Program-made: the position numbers and the translations under genes
The notes under the pieces: model-generated
What the model was told of the DNA's origin: nothing
The model's input: the letters and a program-made list of their open reading frames with translations, nothing else
The model's database searches: none
Origin: Variovorax beijingensis
Lineage (GTDB): Bacteria; Pseudomonadota; Gammaproteobacteria; Burkholderiales; Burkholderiaceae_C
Direction: 5' to 3'
Length of the DNA stretch: 64,000 bases
Assembly: GCF_003951285.1 (NCBI RefSeq)
Contig: NZ_RXFQ01000006.1
Span: 310,001-374,000 of the forward strand
In this document: positions 25,907-35,298 of the stretch, in pieces
Layout: each line of letters starts with the position of its first letter
How positions within the stretch are numbered: position 1 is the stretch's first letter

Positions 25907-27028
25907 CTACAGCGCGTGGGCGAATTCGGCGATGGCGTCGGCCGCCTTCGGAATCAGCTCGGGCTGGCCCGCGAGATAGTGGTTGCCGCCCACGATGTCG
26001 ACGTTGCGGATGCGCGCGCCGCCCGCGGCCATCCACGCATCGCGCGTGCTCGGGAAGGTCGACTGGTCGCCGGTGTAGGTCAGCAGCAGCTTCGGAATGC
26101 TGGTGCGCGCGAGGTTGGCCGGCCCGTCGGCCTGCGAGCGCGAAGACCATTGCGAGAGGAACGCGGTGAGCGAGGTGGTGCGACCCATCGCATTGGCCGA
26201 GTAGTTGACCTGGCGCGCATCGCCCCACACGCTGCCCGGCAGGCGGTCGTTGGCGTCGAGCGAAAGATCCACGCAGCGCGGATCGGCATGCGTGCGGTAG
26301 ACGATGAAGGTCTGGTCGCGCGGTGCGCCGGGGGTGCTGCGCAGCAGCGCGAGGCGGTCGACACACCACTGCTCGATGCGGCCCAGCCGCGCCTGCTGCG
26401 CCGTGCTGAAGCGTGCGAGAAAGCCGCGGTCGTAGGGCATGCGGTGGCGCGGATCGTACATGTCGAGCTCGGGGTCCACCGAGAGCGGGTCGTGTTCGTC
26501 GGTCACGGACGGATCGATCCAGTCGCGCATCAGCCGCGTGCGGCCCAGGTGCGCGGCGCACAGCGCGATGCCGTCCACGGGTGGCAGGTCGCCCGGGTGC
26601 AGGTGCGTCGGGTCGCCGTCCGGCAGGTGGGTGGCGGTGAGCGTCTCGGCCTGCGCCTGGTAGAAGGCCGAGAGCGCCGCACCGCCGGAGTTGCCGACCA
26701 GGAACACCTTCTCGTAGCCGGCCGCGCGCAGGTACTGCACGCCGGCGCCCAGGTCCTGGATCGCGCGCTCCATCAGCAGCACGGTGTCGTTGCCCACGTA
26801 GCGCGAGTTCAGCCCCATGCAGCAGATGCCGCGCTCGGCCAGCGGGCCGATCAGGTAGTGGCCCATGAAGTTGCTGGTCGGGTGCATCACGATGGCCGCG
26901 ATTCTTTTCGGGCCCGGCGGCGCGCGGAAGGCGCCGTAGATGCGCGGCCGAAGCATCTGCAGGCCCGACTGGCTCTCCATGGCTGCGCCGGGCTTCACGT
27001 CGATGACGGCGAGTTGCAGCTCAGGCAT
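25907..27028 (-). CDS. Alpha/beta-hydrolase-fold protein of the catabolic cluster
   Basis: A 373-residue protein with an alpha/beta-hydrolase layout. The nucleophile elbow is VGNSGGAAL near residue 125, and a catalytic His is likely in the C-terminal GGNHYLAGQPE. MHPTSNFMGHYLIGPLAERG near residue 50 would form the oxyanion-hole strand. There is no signal peptide, so it acts in the cytoplasm, perhaps on an ester, lactone or ring-cleavage product. The start ATG at 27028 overlaps the end of the VOC gene by eight bases. The long loop at about 150-190 is unusual. I do not recognise a specific enzyme. Confidence 0.8.
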   Translation of the reverse strand: MPELQLAVIDVKPGAAMESQSGLQMLRPRIYGAFRAPPGPKRIAAIVMHPTSNFMGHYLIGPLAERGICCMGLNSRYVGNDTVLLMERAIQDLGAGVQYLRAAGYEKVFLVGNSGGAALSAFYQAQAETLTATHLPDGDPTHLHPGDLPPVDGIALCAAHLGRTRLMRDWIDPSVTDEHDPLSVDPELDMYDPRHRMPYDRGFLARFSTAQQARLGRIEQWCVDRLALLRSTPGAPRDQTFIVYRTHADPRCVDLSLDANDRLPGSVWGDARQVNYSANAMGRTTSLTAFLSQWSSRSQADGPANLARTSIPKLLLTYTGDQSTFPSTRDAWMAAGGARIRNVDIVGGNHYLAGQPELIPKAADAIAEFAHAL

Positions 27029-27569
27029 GCGATGCACCCCTCGCTGTGCGCAGATCGGCCTTGCGCACGGTCCACGCATCGAGGTCCGCACGGGCGCGCA
27101 GCGCATGCGCCTCCATCTCGGCCTGCGGCACCGTCGGCGTGGTGAGCTCCACGCGAAGGCCGTTGGGATCGAAGAAGTAGATCGATTCGATGATGTGGTG
27201 GTCGGTCACGCCCAGCACCTCGACGCCCGCGCCTTCGAGCCGCGCCTTGGCGGCGAGCAGGTCGGCCACGGAATCGACCCGCAGCGCGATGTGGTTCACC
27301 CATGCCGGCGTGTTGGGCGAAGGCAGCGCGGCGACGTCGTCGCCCAGGTCGAAGAAGGCGATGTACGAACCGTCGCGCATGCGGAAGAAGATGTGCACGT
27401 AGGGGCAGTACTCGCCCGTGCTGGGCACATGGTCGCTCTTGATGACGTGCGCGAGCGGCAGGCCCAGCAGGTCTTCGTAGAAGCGGCGGGTTTCCTCGCT
27501 GTCGCGGCAGCGCCAGGCGAAATGGTGCAGCCCGCGAACTGGCGGGGCCGCGTTGGCAGTCGTCGGCAT
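27021..27569 (-). CDS. VOC-family (glyoxalase/extradiol dioxygenase-like) protein
   Basis: A 182-residue vicinal-oxygen-chelate protein. Two beta-alpha-beta modules are visible, starting at GLHHFAWRCRDSEETRRFYEDLLG (about 13) and WVNHIALRVDSVADLL (about 90). Likely metal ligands are the His in LHHFAW, the His in VNHIAL and the Glu in GLRVELT. VOC proteins include type-I extradiol dioxygenases, so it could cleave a catechol-like ring made by the neighbouring monooxygenase, but an isomerase or lyase role is equally open. It is the first gene of the cluster, directly opposite the LysR gene. Confidence 0.86.
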   Translation of the reverse strand: MPTTANAAPPVRGLHHFAWRCRDSEETRRFYEDLLGLPLAHVIKSDHVPSTGEYCPYVHIFFRMRDGSYIAFFDLGDDVAALPSPNTPAWVNHIALRVDSVADLLAAKARLEGAGVEVLGVTDHHIIESIYFFDPNGLRVELTTPTVPQAEMEAHALRARADLDAWTVRKADLRTARGASHA

Positions 27570-27629
27570 GGCTTTTTTGTCTCCGGTGAGCCGCTATTGG
27601 GCGATGCCGCGTCTTATGATGCAATCGAA

Positions 27630-27655
27630 ATTAATTCATCGATTGATGAAATAAT
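27630..27655. promoter_or_regulatory. 26-bp near-perfect palindrome between LysR gene and catabolic cluster
   Basis: The arms ATTA-A-TTCATC (27630-27640) and GATGAA-A-TAAT (27645-27655) around GATT match at 10 of 11 positions. It ends three bases before the LysR start codon and lies inside the 89-base divergent gap. It is far more AT-rich than its surroundings, and it is the obvious candidate operator for the LysR protein, acting on itself and on the cluster. Binding is inferred. Confidence 0.7.
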
Positions 27656-27658
27656 CAT

Positions 27659-28567
27659 ATGAATCTGACCCTGCGCCAGTTGCGCGCCTTCGCTGCCGTG
27701 GCCGAGACCGGCAGCTTCACCGCGGCGGCGCAGCAGCTGCACCTCACGCAGTCGGCGCTCAGCGTGCTGGTGCGCGAGCTCGAGCGCGAGATGGGCGTGC
27801 AGCTGCTCGACCGCCACACGCGGCGCGTGCAGCTGTCGGAGGCCGGGCGCGAGTTCCTGCCCTCGGTGCACCGGCTGCTGGCCGACCTCGCGGGCGCGGT
27901 GGCCGGCGTCACGGATTTGCGTGACAAGAAGAAAGGGCTGTTGCGGCTTGCAGCGCCGCAGCTCATGGCCTGCACGCTGATGCCGCGCGTGATCGCGCTC
28001 TACCGCGAGGCGTTCCCCGACGTCGACGTGCGCCTGGCCGACACGCTCCCCGAGCACCTGCTGGCCGGCGTGACGGCCGGCGACGTGGAGCTTGCGGTGG
28101 GGCAGGACGTGGCGGTCGACGGGGCCGTCGAGCGCCGCACCCTCTTTCGCGACCGGCACTGGCTGATCTGCCCGCCCGGCCACGCCTTTGCGAAGCGCCG
28201 CAAGGTGCGCTGGCACGAACTCGGCCCCTACACCTTCATCGCGCCCACGCGCGACTTCCGCCAGCGCGTGCTGCCCGAGCTGGCGCCGGCCGAGCGCGAG
28301 CTCATGCTGCGCCCGGGCACCCAGGAGGTGTCGTACATGACCACCGCGCTCGGCATGGTGGCCTCGGGGCTCGGGCTCACGGTGTGCCCGACCTACTCGG
28401 CGCCGCTGGTGCGTGCCCACGGCCTGCAGATGGTGCGGCTCGAATCGCCCGACTTCCACCGCGAGGTGTGCATCTACAGCGCGGCGCGGCGCACCCTGTC
28501 GCCCGCGGCCGCGAGCTTCGTCGAGATCCTCGAGCGCTACGCCCGGGCGCAGCCCAAGGGCGGATGA
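27659..28567 (+). CDS. LysR-family regulator of the catabolic cluster
   Basis: A 302-residue LysR-type transcriptional regulator. The winged helix-turn-helix is at about residues 18-40 ([21 protein letters not shown]). The effector-binding domain (about 90-300) starts with [16 protein letters not shown]. It is divergent from the VOC-to-Bug cluster, the classic LysR layout, so it probably activates that cluster when an aromatic or related ligand is present. The start ATG 27659 lies directly behind the palindrome, so its own transcription is likely repressed by binding. Confidence 0.95.
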   Translation: MNLTLRQLRAFAAVAETGSFTAAAQQLHLTQSALSVLVRELEREMGVQLLDRHTRRVQLSEAGREFLPSVHRLLADLAGAVAGVTDLRDKKKGLLRLAAPQLMACTLMPRVIALYREAFPDVDVRLADTLPEHLLAGVTAGDVELAVGQDVAVDGAVERRTLFRDRHWLICPPGHAFAKRRKVRWHELGPYTFIAPTRDFRQRVLPELAPAERELMLRPGTQEVSYMTTALGMVASGLGLTVCPTYSAPLVRAHGLQMVRLESPDFHREVCIYSAARRTLSPAAASFVEILERYARAQPKGG

Positions 28568-28618
28568 AAAGCATCGGTACGCCGCAACAGGCGCTCAGAG
28601 CGGTGCCGGGGCCAAACC

Positions 28619-28624
28619 TACAAT
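28619..28624 (+). promoter_or_regulatory. Possible -10 element of pgk
   Basis: TACAAT lies 37 bases upstream of the pgk start in the 94-base gap after the LysR gene. No good -35 hexamer is visible at the right spacing, so the call is tentative. Confidence 0.35.
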
Positions 28625-28661
28625 GGAAGGCGACCTGTCTTCCACCACCTTCTCCAGATCC

Positions 28662-29855
28662 ATGAACGTCATTCGATTCACCGACCTCTGCGCGCAGGGC
28701 AAGGCCGCCGGCCAGCGCGTCTTCATCCGTGCCGACCTCAACGTGCCGCAGGACGATGCAGGCCACATCACCGAAGACACGCGCATCCGCGCCTCGGTGC
28801 CCTGCATCCAGCTGGCGCTCGACGCCGGCGCCGCCGTGATGGTGACCTCGCACCTGGGCCGCCCGACCGAAGGCGAATTCAAGCCCGAGGACTCGCTCGC
28901 CCCCGTCGCCAGGCGCCTGGGCGAACTGCTCGGCCGCGAGGTGCCGCTGGTGGCCAACTGGGTCGACGGCGTCGACGTCAAGCCCGGCCAGGTCGTGCTG
29001 CTCGAGAACTGCCGCGTCAACAAGGGCGAGAAGAAGAACGACGAGGCGCTCGCGCGCAAGCTCGCCGCGCTCACCGACATCTACGTGAACGATGCCTTCG
29101 GCACCGCCCACCGCGCCGAAGCCACCACCTACGGCATCGCGCAGTTCGCCAAGGTGGCCGCGGCCGGTCCGCTGCTCGCGGCCGAGATCGACGCCATCAC
29201 CAAGGCGCTGGCCCACCCCAAGCGGCCGCTGGTGGCCATCGTGGCCGGCTCCAAGGTCAGCACCAAGCTCACCATCCTCAAGAGCCTGTCGGCCAACGTC
29301 GACCAGCTGATCGTCGGCGGCGGCATTGCCAACACCTTCATGCTCGCGGCCGGCCTTTCGATCGGCAAGTCGCTGGCCGAGCCCGACCTGGTCGACCAGG
29401 CCAAGGCGGTGATCGAGGCCATGCGCGCGCGCGGCGCCGACGTGCCGATCCCGGTGGACGTGGTCACGGCCAAGACCTTCGCGGCCGATGCGCCCGCCAC
29501 CGTCAAGGACGCGAACGCCGTGGCCGACGACGACCTGATCCTGGACATCGGCCCCAAGACCGCCGCGATCCTGGCTGCGCAATTGCGCAAGGCCGGCACC
29601 ATCGTCTGGAACGGCCCGGTGGGCGTGTTCGAGTTCGACGCCTTCGCGGGCGGCACCAAGGCCATCGCCCAGGCCATCGCCGAGAGCAGCGCCTTCTCGA
29701 TTGCCGGCGGCGGCGACACGCTCGCGGCCATTGCCAAGTACGGCATCGAGAAGCAGGTCGGCTACATCTCCACCGGCGGCGGCGCCTTCCTCGAGGTGCT
29801 CGAGGGCAAGACGCTTCCCGCTTTCGAAATCCTCGCCAAGCGTGCCGCGGGCTGA
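28662..29855 (+). CDS. pgk: Phosphoglycerate kinase
   Basis: A 397-residue glycolytic and gluconeogenic enzyme that interconverts 1,3-bisphosphoglycerate plus ADP with 3-phosphoglycerate plus [17 protein letters not shown] near residue 17, [10 protein letters not shown] near 60, and the ATP-site GGGDTLAA and [15 protein letters not shown] near the C terminus are canonical. The length is normal. The start is ATG 28662. It heads the conserved pgk-pyk-fba-purC run. Confidence 0.97.
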   Translation: MNVIRFTDLCAQGKAAGQRVFIRADLNVPQDDAGHITEDTRIRASVPCIQLALDAGAAVMVTSHLGRPTEGEFKPEDSLAPVARRLGELLGREVPLVANWVDGVDVKPGQVVLLENCRVNKGEKKNDEALARKLAALTDIYVNDAFGTAHRAEATTYGIAQFAKVAAAGPLLAAEIDAITKALAHPKRPLVAIVAGSKVSTKLTILKSLSANVDQLIVGGGIANTFMLAAGLSIGKSLAEPDLVDQAKAVIEAMRARGADVPIPVDVVTAKTFAADAPATVKDANAVADDDLILDIGPKTAAILAAQLRKAGTIVWNGPVGVFEFDAFAGGTKAIAQAIAESSAFSIAGGGDTLAAIAKYGIEKQVGYISTGGGAFLEVLEGKTLPAFEILAKRAAG

Positions 29856-29939
29856 TTTTTCGCGCTCGCGCGGCGGTGCCCGCTTCCTGTTGTCACACAA
29901 AGTGTATACAGTAGCGGATACAAAATGGAGACAAGTTCA

Positions 29940-31388
29940 ATGATCACGGATCGCCTTCCCCGCCACGCCACCAAGATCGTCGCCACGCTCGGCCCGGCGT
30001 CCAACACGCCCGAGCTGCTGGAGCAGATGATCCTGAACAAGGTCAGCGTGGTGCGGCTCAATTTCAGCCATGGCACGGCGCAGGACCACATCGACCGCGC
30101 GGCCATGGTGCGCGAGGCGGCGCGCAAGACGGGCCGCGAGGTGGCGATCATGGCCGACCTGCAGGGCCCCAAGATCCGCGTCGGCAAGTTCGCGCAGGGC
30201 AAGGTCTGGCTCGAGCCGGGCGCCAAATTCGTGCTCGACGCCTCGCGCACCGAGCCCGGCGACGCCGACGCGGTCGGCCTCGACTACAAGGACCTGCCGC
30301 GCGACGTGCGCCCCGGCGACCGGCTGCTGCTGAACGACGGCCTCATCGTGCTCACGGTCGACGCCGTGCGCGGCGAGGCGGTGCACACCACCGTCAAGCT
30401 CGGCGGCGAGCTCTCCAACAACAAGGGCATCAACAAGCAGGGCGGCGGCCTCACGGCGCCGGCGCTCACCGCCAAGGACATGGAAGACATCAAGACCGCG
30501 ATGAGCTTCCAGGCCGACTACGTGGCGGTGAGCTTTCCCAAGAACGCCACCGACATGGAAATGGCGCGCCAGCTGTGCAACGTGGCCGCGGCCGAATATG
30601 GCCACAAGCCGGGGCTGATCGCCAAGATCGAGCGCGCCGAGGCCATTCCCAAGCTGGAGGAGATCCTGCGCGCGAGCGACGGCATCATGGTGGCGCGCGG
30701 CGACCTGGCCGTGGAGGTGGGCAATGCCGCCGTGCCGGCGCTGCAGAAGAAGATGATCCGCATGGCGCGCGACATGGACAAGGTGGTGATCACCGCGACC
30801 CAGATGATGGAGTCGATGATCACCAACCCCGTGCCCACGCGCGCCGAGGTGAGCGACGTCGCCAACGCCGTGCTCGACGGCACCGACGCCGTGATGCTCT
30901 CGGCCGAAACCGCCTCGGGCCGCTATCCGCTCGAAACCGTGCAGGAGATGAGCCGCATCTGCGAAGCCGCCGAAGCGGCCGAGGACAAGACGCTCGACGC
31001 GGACTTCAGCGGCAAGACCTACAGCCGCATCGACCAGTCGATTGCGATGGGCGCGCTGTTCACGGCCCACCACCTGGGCGCCAAGGCCATCGTCGCGCTC
31101 ACCGAGTCGGGCTCCACGCCGCTGTGGATGAGCCGCCACCGCGCGCACATTCCGATGTACGCGCTGACCTCGCGCCTGGCCACGCAGCGCAGGATGGCGC
31201 TCTACCGCAACGTGCGCCCGCTGCTGATGGATTCGGAGAGCGACCGCGACACCGCGCTCGAGCAGGCCGAAGCCCACCTGAAGAAGCGCGGCATCGTGCA
31301 GACCGGCGACGTCTACGCCATCACCTGCGGCGAGCCGATGGGCGCCCCCGGCGGCACCAACATGCTCAAGATCTGCCGCGCGAGCTGA
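29940..31388 (+). CDS. pyk: Pyruvate kinase
   Basis: A 482-residue enzyme of the last glycolytic step, making pyruvate and ATP from phosphoenolpyruvate. RHATKIVATLGPAS at the N terminus, LNFSHG, MADLQGPKIRVG, and the signature VARGDLAVEVG near residue 255 are all present. The start is ATG 29940 because GGAG at 29927-29930 is well placed for it; an in-frame ATG 15 bases upstream overlaps this ribosome site. The upstream gap holds TTGTCA and two GTATACA/GGATACA-like repeats that could be promoter parts. It converges on acdS with six bases between the stops. Confidence 0.97.
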   Translation: MITDRLPRHATKIVATLGPASNTPELLEQMILNKVSVVRLNFSHGTAQDHIDRAAMVREAARKTGREVAIMADLQGPKIRVGKFAQGKVWLEPGAKFVLDASRTEPGDADAVGLDYKDLPRDVRPGDRLLLNDGLIVLTVDAVRGEAVHTTVKLGGELSNNKGINKQGGGLTAPALTAKDMEDIKTAMSFQADYVAVSFPKNATDMEMARQLCNVAAAEYGHKPGLIAKIERAEAIPKLEEILRASDGIMVARGDLAVEVGNAAVPALQKKMIRMARDMDKVVITATQMMESMITNPVPTRAEVSDVANAVLDGTDAVMLSAETASGRYPLETVQEMSRICEAAEAAEDKTLDADFSGKTYSRIDQSIAMGALFTAHHLGAKAIVALTESGSTPLWMSRHRAHIPMYALTSRLATQRRMALYRNVRPLLMDSESDRDTALEQAEAHLKKRGIVQTGDVYAITCGEPMGAPGGTNMLKICRAS

Positions 31389-31394
31389 GCCCGC

Positions 31395-32411
31395 TCAGCC
31401 ATTCCTGAAGAGGAAGCTGTAGGCGTTCAGGGCCGGCACGCCGCCCAGGTGCGCATAGAGCACCTTCGAGCCGGCCGGGAATTCGCCCAGGCGCACCTTC
31501 TCGATCATCCCGTGCATCGACTTGCCCTCGTACACGGGGTCGGTCAGCATGCCTTCCAGGCGCGCGCAGAGGCGGATCGACTCCAGCGTGCCTTCGTTGG
31601 GCAGGCCGTATTCGGGGCCGCCGAAGCGGCGGTCGAGCACCACGTCCTTGTCGGTGATGTCGCGGCCCAGCTCGACCAGCTCGGCTGTGCCCTTGGCAAT
31701 GCGCACGATCTGCGCGAAGGTCTGCTCGGGCTTGGCCGAGGCGTCGATGCCGATCACGCGGTCGGCCCGGCCGTCGGCCGCGAAGCCCACCACCATGCCG
31801 GCCTGCGTGCTGCCCGTGACCGAGCAGGTCACGATGTAGTCGAACTTGAAGCCCAGCTCGGCCTCCTGCTCCCGCACTTCTTCCGCAAACCCGACGAAGC
31901 CGAGGCCGCCGCGCGGATGCTCCGAGCAGCCGGCCGGAATCGGAAAGGGCTTGCCGCCGGCCTTGCGCACGTCGGCCATGGCTTCTTCCCAGCTCTTGCG
32001 GATGCCGATGTCGAAGCCCGCGCTGTCCAGCCGCACGTCGGCGCCCATGATGCGGGACATCTCGATGTTTCCGACGCGGTCGTACACCGCATCGGAGTAG
32101 TTGACCCAGTTCTCCTGCACCAGCACGCACTTCAGGCCCAGGTGCGCAGCCACGGCCGCCACCTGGCGCGTCTGGTTCGACTGGATGCCGCCGATCGACA
32201 CCAGCGTGTCGTAGCCGCCCTCGAGCGCCTCGGGAATCAGGTATTCGAGCTTGCGCGTCTTGTTGCCGCCGAAGGCCAGGCCGCTGTTGCAGTCCTCGCG
32301 CTTGGCGTAGAGCTCGACCTCGCCGCCCAGGTGGGCGCTCAGGCGCTTGAGCGGATGGATCGGCGTCGGGCCGAAGGTGAGCGCGTGGCGGGGAAATTTC
32401 TTGAGGTTCAT
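31395..32411 (-). CDS. acdS: 1-Aminocyclopropane-1-carboxylate (ACC) deaminase
   Basis: A 338-residue PLP enzyme that splits ACC, the plant ethylene precursor, into 2-oxobutyrate and ammonia. The length equals the classic Pseudomonas enzyme. All residues that separate true ACC deaminase from the related D-cysteine desulfhydrase are present: Lys51 (PLP Schiff base, in [11 protein letters not shown]), Ser78 in [10 protein letters not shown], Tyr294, Glu295 and Leu322. It is divergent from its Lrp-type regulator gene, as in known acdS-acdR loci. It lies on the strand opposite to the surrounding glycolytic genes, which suggests insertion into a conserved run. Codon and base use look like those of the neighbours. 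Confidence 0.97.
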   Translation of the reverse strand: MNLKKFPRHALTFGPTPIHPLKRLSAHLGGEVELYAKREDCNSGLAFGGNKTRKLEYLIPEALEGGYDTLVSIGGIQSNQTRQVAAVAAHLGLKCVLVQENWVNYSDAVYDRVGNIEMSRIMGADVRLDSAGFDIGIRKSWEEAMADVRKAGGKPFPIPAGCSEHPRGGLGFVGFAEEVREQEAELGFKFDYIVTCSVTGSTQAGMVVGFAADGRADRVIGIDASAKPEQTFAQIVRIAKGTAELVELGRDITDKDVVLDRRFGGPEYGLPNEGTLESIRLCARLEGMLTDPVYEGKSMHGMIEKVRLGEFPAGSKVLYAHLGGVPALNAYSFLFRNG

Positions 32412-32550
32412 CGATGTGTGCTCCGAGAAAAAGGGATGCCATCGATCGTAGGAAGAAGCCGTCGAAACGTGCTTGCAAACTTTGATGGAATTACGGTGCA
32501 AAAAAAGACAAGATCGGGGAGTCCGAGTTTTTTGATTCGCCGGAACCACA
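32412..32550. promoter_or_regulatory. acdS-acdR divergent control region
   Basis: This 139-base gap holds the two promoters. It is relatively AT-rich at 32470-32540. A spaced dyad TTGCA (32473-32477) and TGCAA (32497-32501), and TTTG (32481-32484) with CAAA (32499-32502), could be Lrp-type sites for AcdR. These are short matches and the binding role is inferred. Confidence 0.45.
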
Positions 32551-33060
32551 ATGAGCACAACAAAGTTGCGTACCACGCCGGCACGGGCGGCCGAAGCGGC
32601 GGCGGAGCTCGACCGCACCGATCGCGCCATCCTGCGCGCCCTGCAGCGCGATGCCTCGGTGTCGAACGTGGCGCTGGCCGCCAAGGTCAACCTGAGCGCG
32701 CCCGCCTGCCTGCGCCGCGTGGAGCGGCTCAAGGCCGCGGGGCTCGTCAAGGGCATCGTGGCGCTGCTCGACGCCCAGGCGCTCGAGCTCGGCATGCTGG
32801 TGATGATCGGCGTGGTGCTCGACCGCTCCACGCCCGATTCGTTCGCCGATTTCGAGAAGGCCGCGCAAAAGGTCTCGGGCTGCCTCGAATGCCACGTGGT
32901 CACGGGCGAGTTCGACTACTTCATGCTCGTGCGCACGCGCGACAACGACAGCTTCAACCGCCTGCATGCGGAGCAACTGCTGTACCTGCCGGGCGTGCGG
33001 CAGATCCGGACCTTCGTGGTGCTCAAGCAGGTGCTGTCGACCACGCAGCTGCCCATCTAG
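32551..33060 (+). CDS. acdR: Lrp/AsnC-type regulator of acdS
   Basis: A 169-residue Lrp/AsnC regulator. An 18-residue N-terminal arm precedes the winged helix-turn-helix at about residues 22-75 ([22 protein letters not shown]). The RAM effector domain contains [18 protein letters not shown]. Its divergent placement beside acdS is the standard arrangement for AcdR, which activates acdS in response to ACC in pseudomonads. The same role here is inferred. It is separate in sequence from the other Lrp protein at 5484-5960. Confidence 0.9.
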   Translation: MSTTKLRTTPARAAEAAAELDRTDRAILRALQRDASVSNVALAAKVNLSAPACLRRVERLKAAGLVKGIVALLDAQALELGMLVMIGVVLDRSTPDSFADFEKAAQKVSGCLECHVVTGEFDYFMLVRTRDNDSFNRLHAEQLLYLPGVRQIRTFVVLKQVLSTTQLPI

Positions 33061-33195
33061 GAGCGCCTGCGGCTGCGCGCCGGAGGGGCCTGCGGCCCGT
33101 GTCAGTGCCGTCCCACAAGGGGGCTCGATAGAATTGGGGCAGTTTTCTCTCGTCTTTCCGCCTTCTTTTTCCCCTATTTCCGCGAGGTATTTCCC

Positions 33196-34260
33196 ATGGC
33201 ACTCGTCTCGATGCGCGAACTGCTGGACCACGCAGCCGCCAACGGCTACGGCATTCCGGCCTTCAACGTCAACAACCTCGAACAGGTCCAGGCCGTGATG
33301 GAGGCCGCCAAGGAAACCGGCGCGCCCGTCATCCTGCAGGCCAGCGCCGGTGCCCGCAAATACGCCGGCGAAGCCTTCATCAAGCACCTGATCCAGGCCG
33401 CGATCGAGCAGTACCCCAACATCCCGCTGGTCATGCACCAGGACCACGGCCAGAACCCCGACGTCTGCAAGGGCGCCATCGACCTGGGCTTCAGCTCGGT
33501 GATGATGGACGGCTCGCTCGAGGCCGACGGCAAGACCATTGCGAGCTACGACTACAACGTGGACGTCACCAAGAAGGTGTCGGACATGGCCCACCGCCTG
33601 GGCGTGACCGTCGAAGGCGAGCTCGGCTGCCTGGGCTCGCTGGAGACCATGAAGGGCGACAAGGAAGACGGCCACGGCACCGACGACACCATGACGCGCG
33701 AGCAGCTGCTGACCGATCCCGAGCAGGCCGCCGACTTCGTCAAGCGCACCCAGATCGACGCGCTGGCCATTGCCATCGGCACCAGCCACGGCGCCTACAA
33801 GTTCACGCGCGAGCCCACCGGCGACATCCTGGCGATCGACCGCATCAAGGAAATCCACCGCCGCATTCCCAACACCCATCTGGTGATGCACGGCTCGTCG
33901 AGCGTGCCGCAGGAGCTGCTGGCCATCATTCGCCAGTACGGCGGCAACATGAAGGAAACCTACGGCGTGCCCGTGAAGGAAATCCAGGAAGCCATCAAGC
34001 ACGGCGTGCGCAAGATCAACATCGACACCGACATCCGCCTGGCCATGACCGGCGCGGTGCGCAAGTTCCTGGCCGAGAACCCCGAGAAGTTCGACGCCCG
34101 CGAATGGCTCAAGCCCGCGCGCGAGGCCGCCAGGCTGATCTGCAAGCAGCGCTACATCGAGTTCGGCTGCGAAGGCCAGGGCGCCAAGATCAAGGGCGAC
34201 ACGCTGCAGGTCGTCGCCGCCAAGTACGCCAAGGGCGAGCTCGCGCAAGAAGTGGTCTGA
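33196..34260 (+). CDS. fba: Fructose-bisphosphate aldolase, class II
   Basis: A 354-residue zinc-dependent aldolase that splits fructose 1,6-bisphosphate into dihydroxyacetone phosphate and glyceraldehyde 3-phosphate, and the reverse. The zinc and active-site segments are visible: [10 protein letters not shown] near residue 80, EGELGCLGS near 137, GTSHGAYKF near 195, HGSSSVPQ near 232 and NIDTDIRLA near 275. The length fits the longer Calvin-cycle/CbbA-like subtype. A TAGAAT at 33129-33134 could be its -10 element. A strong terminator follows. Confidence 0.97.
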   Translation: MALVSMRELLDHAAANGYGIPAFNVNNLEQVQAVMEAAKETGAPVILQASAGARKYAGEAFIKHLIQAAIEQYPNIPLVMHQDHGQNPDVCKGAIDLGFSSVMMDGSLEADGKTIASYDYNVDVTKKVSDMAHRLGVTVEGELGCLGSLETMKGDKEDGHGTDDTMTREQLLTDPEQAADFVKRTQIDALAIAIGTSHGAYKFTREPTGDILAIDRIKEIHRRIPNTHLVMHGSSSVPQELLAIIRQYGGNMKETYGVPVKEIQEAIKHGVRKINIDTDIRLAMTGAVRKFLAENPEKFDAREWLKPAREAARLICKQRYIEFGCEGQGAKIKGDTLQVVAAKYAKGELAQEVV

Positions 34261-34286
34261 AGACAAACTTTTTCCGCGAATCGCAG

Positions 34287-34310
34287 GCCACCGTTCGCGG
34301 TGGCTTTTTT
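34287..34310 (+). terminator. Rho-independent terminator after fba
   Basis: GCCACCG (34287-34293) pairs with CGGTGGC (34298-34304) around a TTCG loop, followed directly by six T residues at 34305-34310. The stem is perfect. It separates fba from purC. Confidence 0.9.
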
Positions 34311-34366
34311 CTGCGCGCACAATCCGTTTTCCCCCGTCACCCGTTTCCGCACAGCAGCACCGTCCC

Positions 34367-35272
34367 ATGACCACCGTCCACACCTCTTCCATCCAGAGCC
34401 TGCCCCTGCTTGCGCGCGGCAAGGTGCGAGACAACTACGCCGTCGGCGAAGACCGCATCCTGATGGTCGCGAGCGACCGGCTCAGCGCCTTCGACGTGAT
34501 CATGGGCGAGCCGATTCCGGGCAAGGGCGAAATCCTCACGCAGATGGCGCTGTGGTGGTTCGACCGCCTCGGCCAGCTGTGCCCCAACCACCTGACGGGC
34601 GAAGCGCCCGAGAGCGTGGTCAGGCCCGACGAGGTGCCGCAGGTCACCGGCCGCTCGATGCTGGTCAAGCGCCTGACGCCGATCCCGGTCGAGGCCGTGG
34701 TGCGCGGCTACCTGGCCGGCAGCGGCTGGAAGGAATACCAGGAAAGCCGCTCGGTCTGCGGCGTTCCGCTGCCCGAAGGGCTCACCAACGCGAGCAAGCT
34801 GCCGCGCCCGATCTTCACGCCCGCCGCCAAGGCCGCGGCCGGCGAGCACGACGAGAACATCAGCTACGACCGCGTGGTCGAGATCGTCGGCCCCAAGCTG
34901 GCGCAGCAGATCCGCGAGACCAGCCTCGAGATCTACGAAACCGCCGCGCAGATCGCGCTGGCCAAGGGAATGATCATTGCCGACACCAAGTTCGAGTTCG
35001 GCCTGGACGAGGCCGGCACGCTGGTGCTGATGGACGAGGTGCTCACGCCCGACAGCTCGCGCTACTGGCCGGTCGAGGGCTATCAGGCCGCGCTGGCTGC
35101 GGGCACCAATCCGCCGAGCTACGACAAGCAGTTCGTGCGCGACTGGCTCGAAGCCACCAGGATCAACGGCAAGCCCTGGGACAAGACCCCGCCGGCGCCG
35201 CGCCTGCCGGCCGAGGTCATCGAAAAGACCGCGGCCAAGTACCGCGAAGCGCTGGAGCGCCTCACGGGCTGA
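34367..35272 (+). CDS. purC: SAICAR synthase (phosphoribosylaminoimidazole-succinocarboxamide synthase)
   Basis: A 301-residue purine synthesis enzyme that joins aspartate to CAIR using [33 protein letters not shown] at the N terminus, [12 protein letters not shown] near 115 and [10 protein letters not shown] near 203 are the family motifs. The length is that of the yeast-like longer form common in betaproteobacteria. It lies in the same chromosomal neighbourhood as purE and purK, separated from them by two minus-strand genes. Confidence 0.97.
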   Translation: MTTVHTSSIQSLPLLARGKVRDNYAVGEDRILMVASDRLSAFDVIMGEPIPGKGEILTQMALWWFDRLGQLCPNHLTGEAPESVVRPDEVPQVTGRSMLVKRLTPIPVEAVVRGYLAGSGWKEYQESRSVCGVPLPEGLTNASKLPRPIFTPAAKAAAGEHDENISYDRVVEIVGPKLAQQIRETSLEIYETAAQIALAKGMIIADTKFEFGLDEAGTLVLMDEVLTPDSSRYWPVEGYQAALAAGTNPPSYDKQFVRDWLEATRINGKPWDKTPPAPRLPAEVIEKTAAKYREALERLTG

Positions 35273-35280
35273 GGAAAAGG

Positions 35281-35298
35281 GAAGCGGCTGGCCGCTTC
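35281..35298. terminator. Hairpin between convergent purC and META lipoprotein genes
   Basis: GAAGCGG (35281-35287) and CCGCTTC (35292-35298) form a perfect 7-bp stem with loop CTGG. On the minus strand it is followed by CCTTTTCC, so it may end the lipoprotein transcript. On the plus strand no T-run follows. Confidence 0.5.

Noticed and set aside
31395..32411. Possible D-cysteine desulfhydrase in place of ACC deaminase
   Set aside because: Glu295 and Leu322 are present, where the desulfhydrase has other residues, and an Lrp-type acdR lies next to it.
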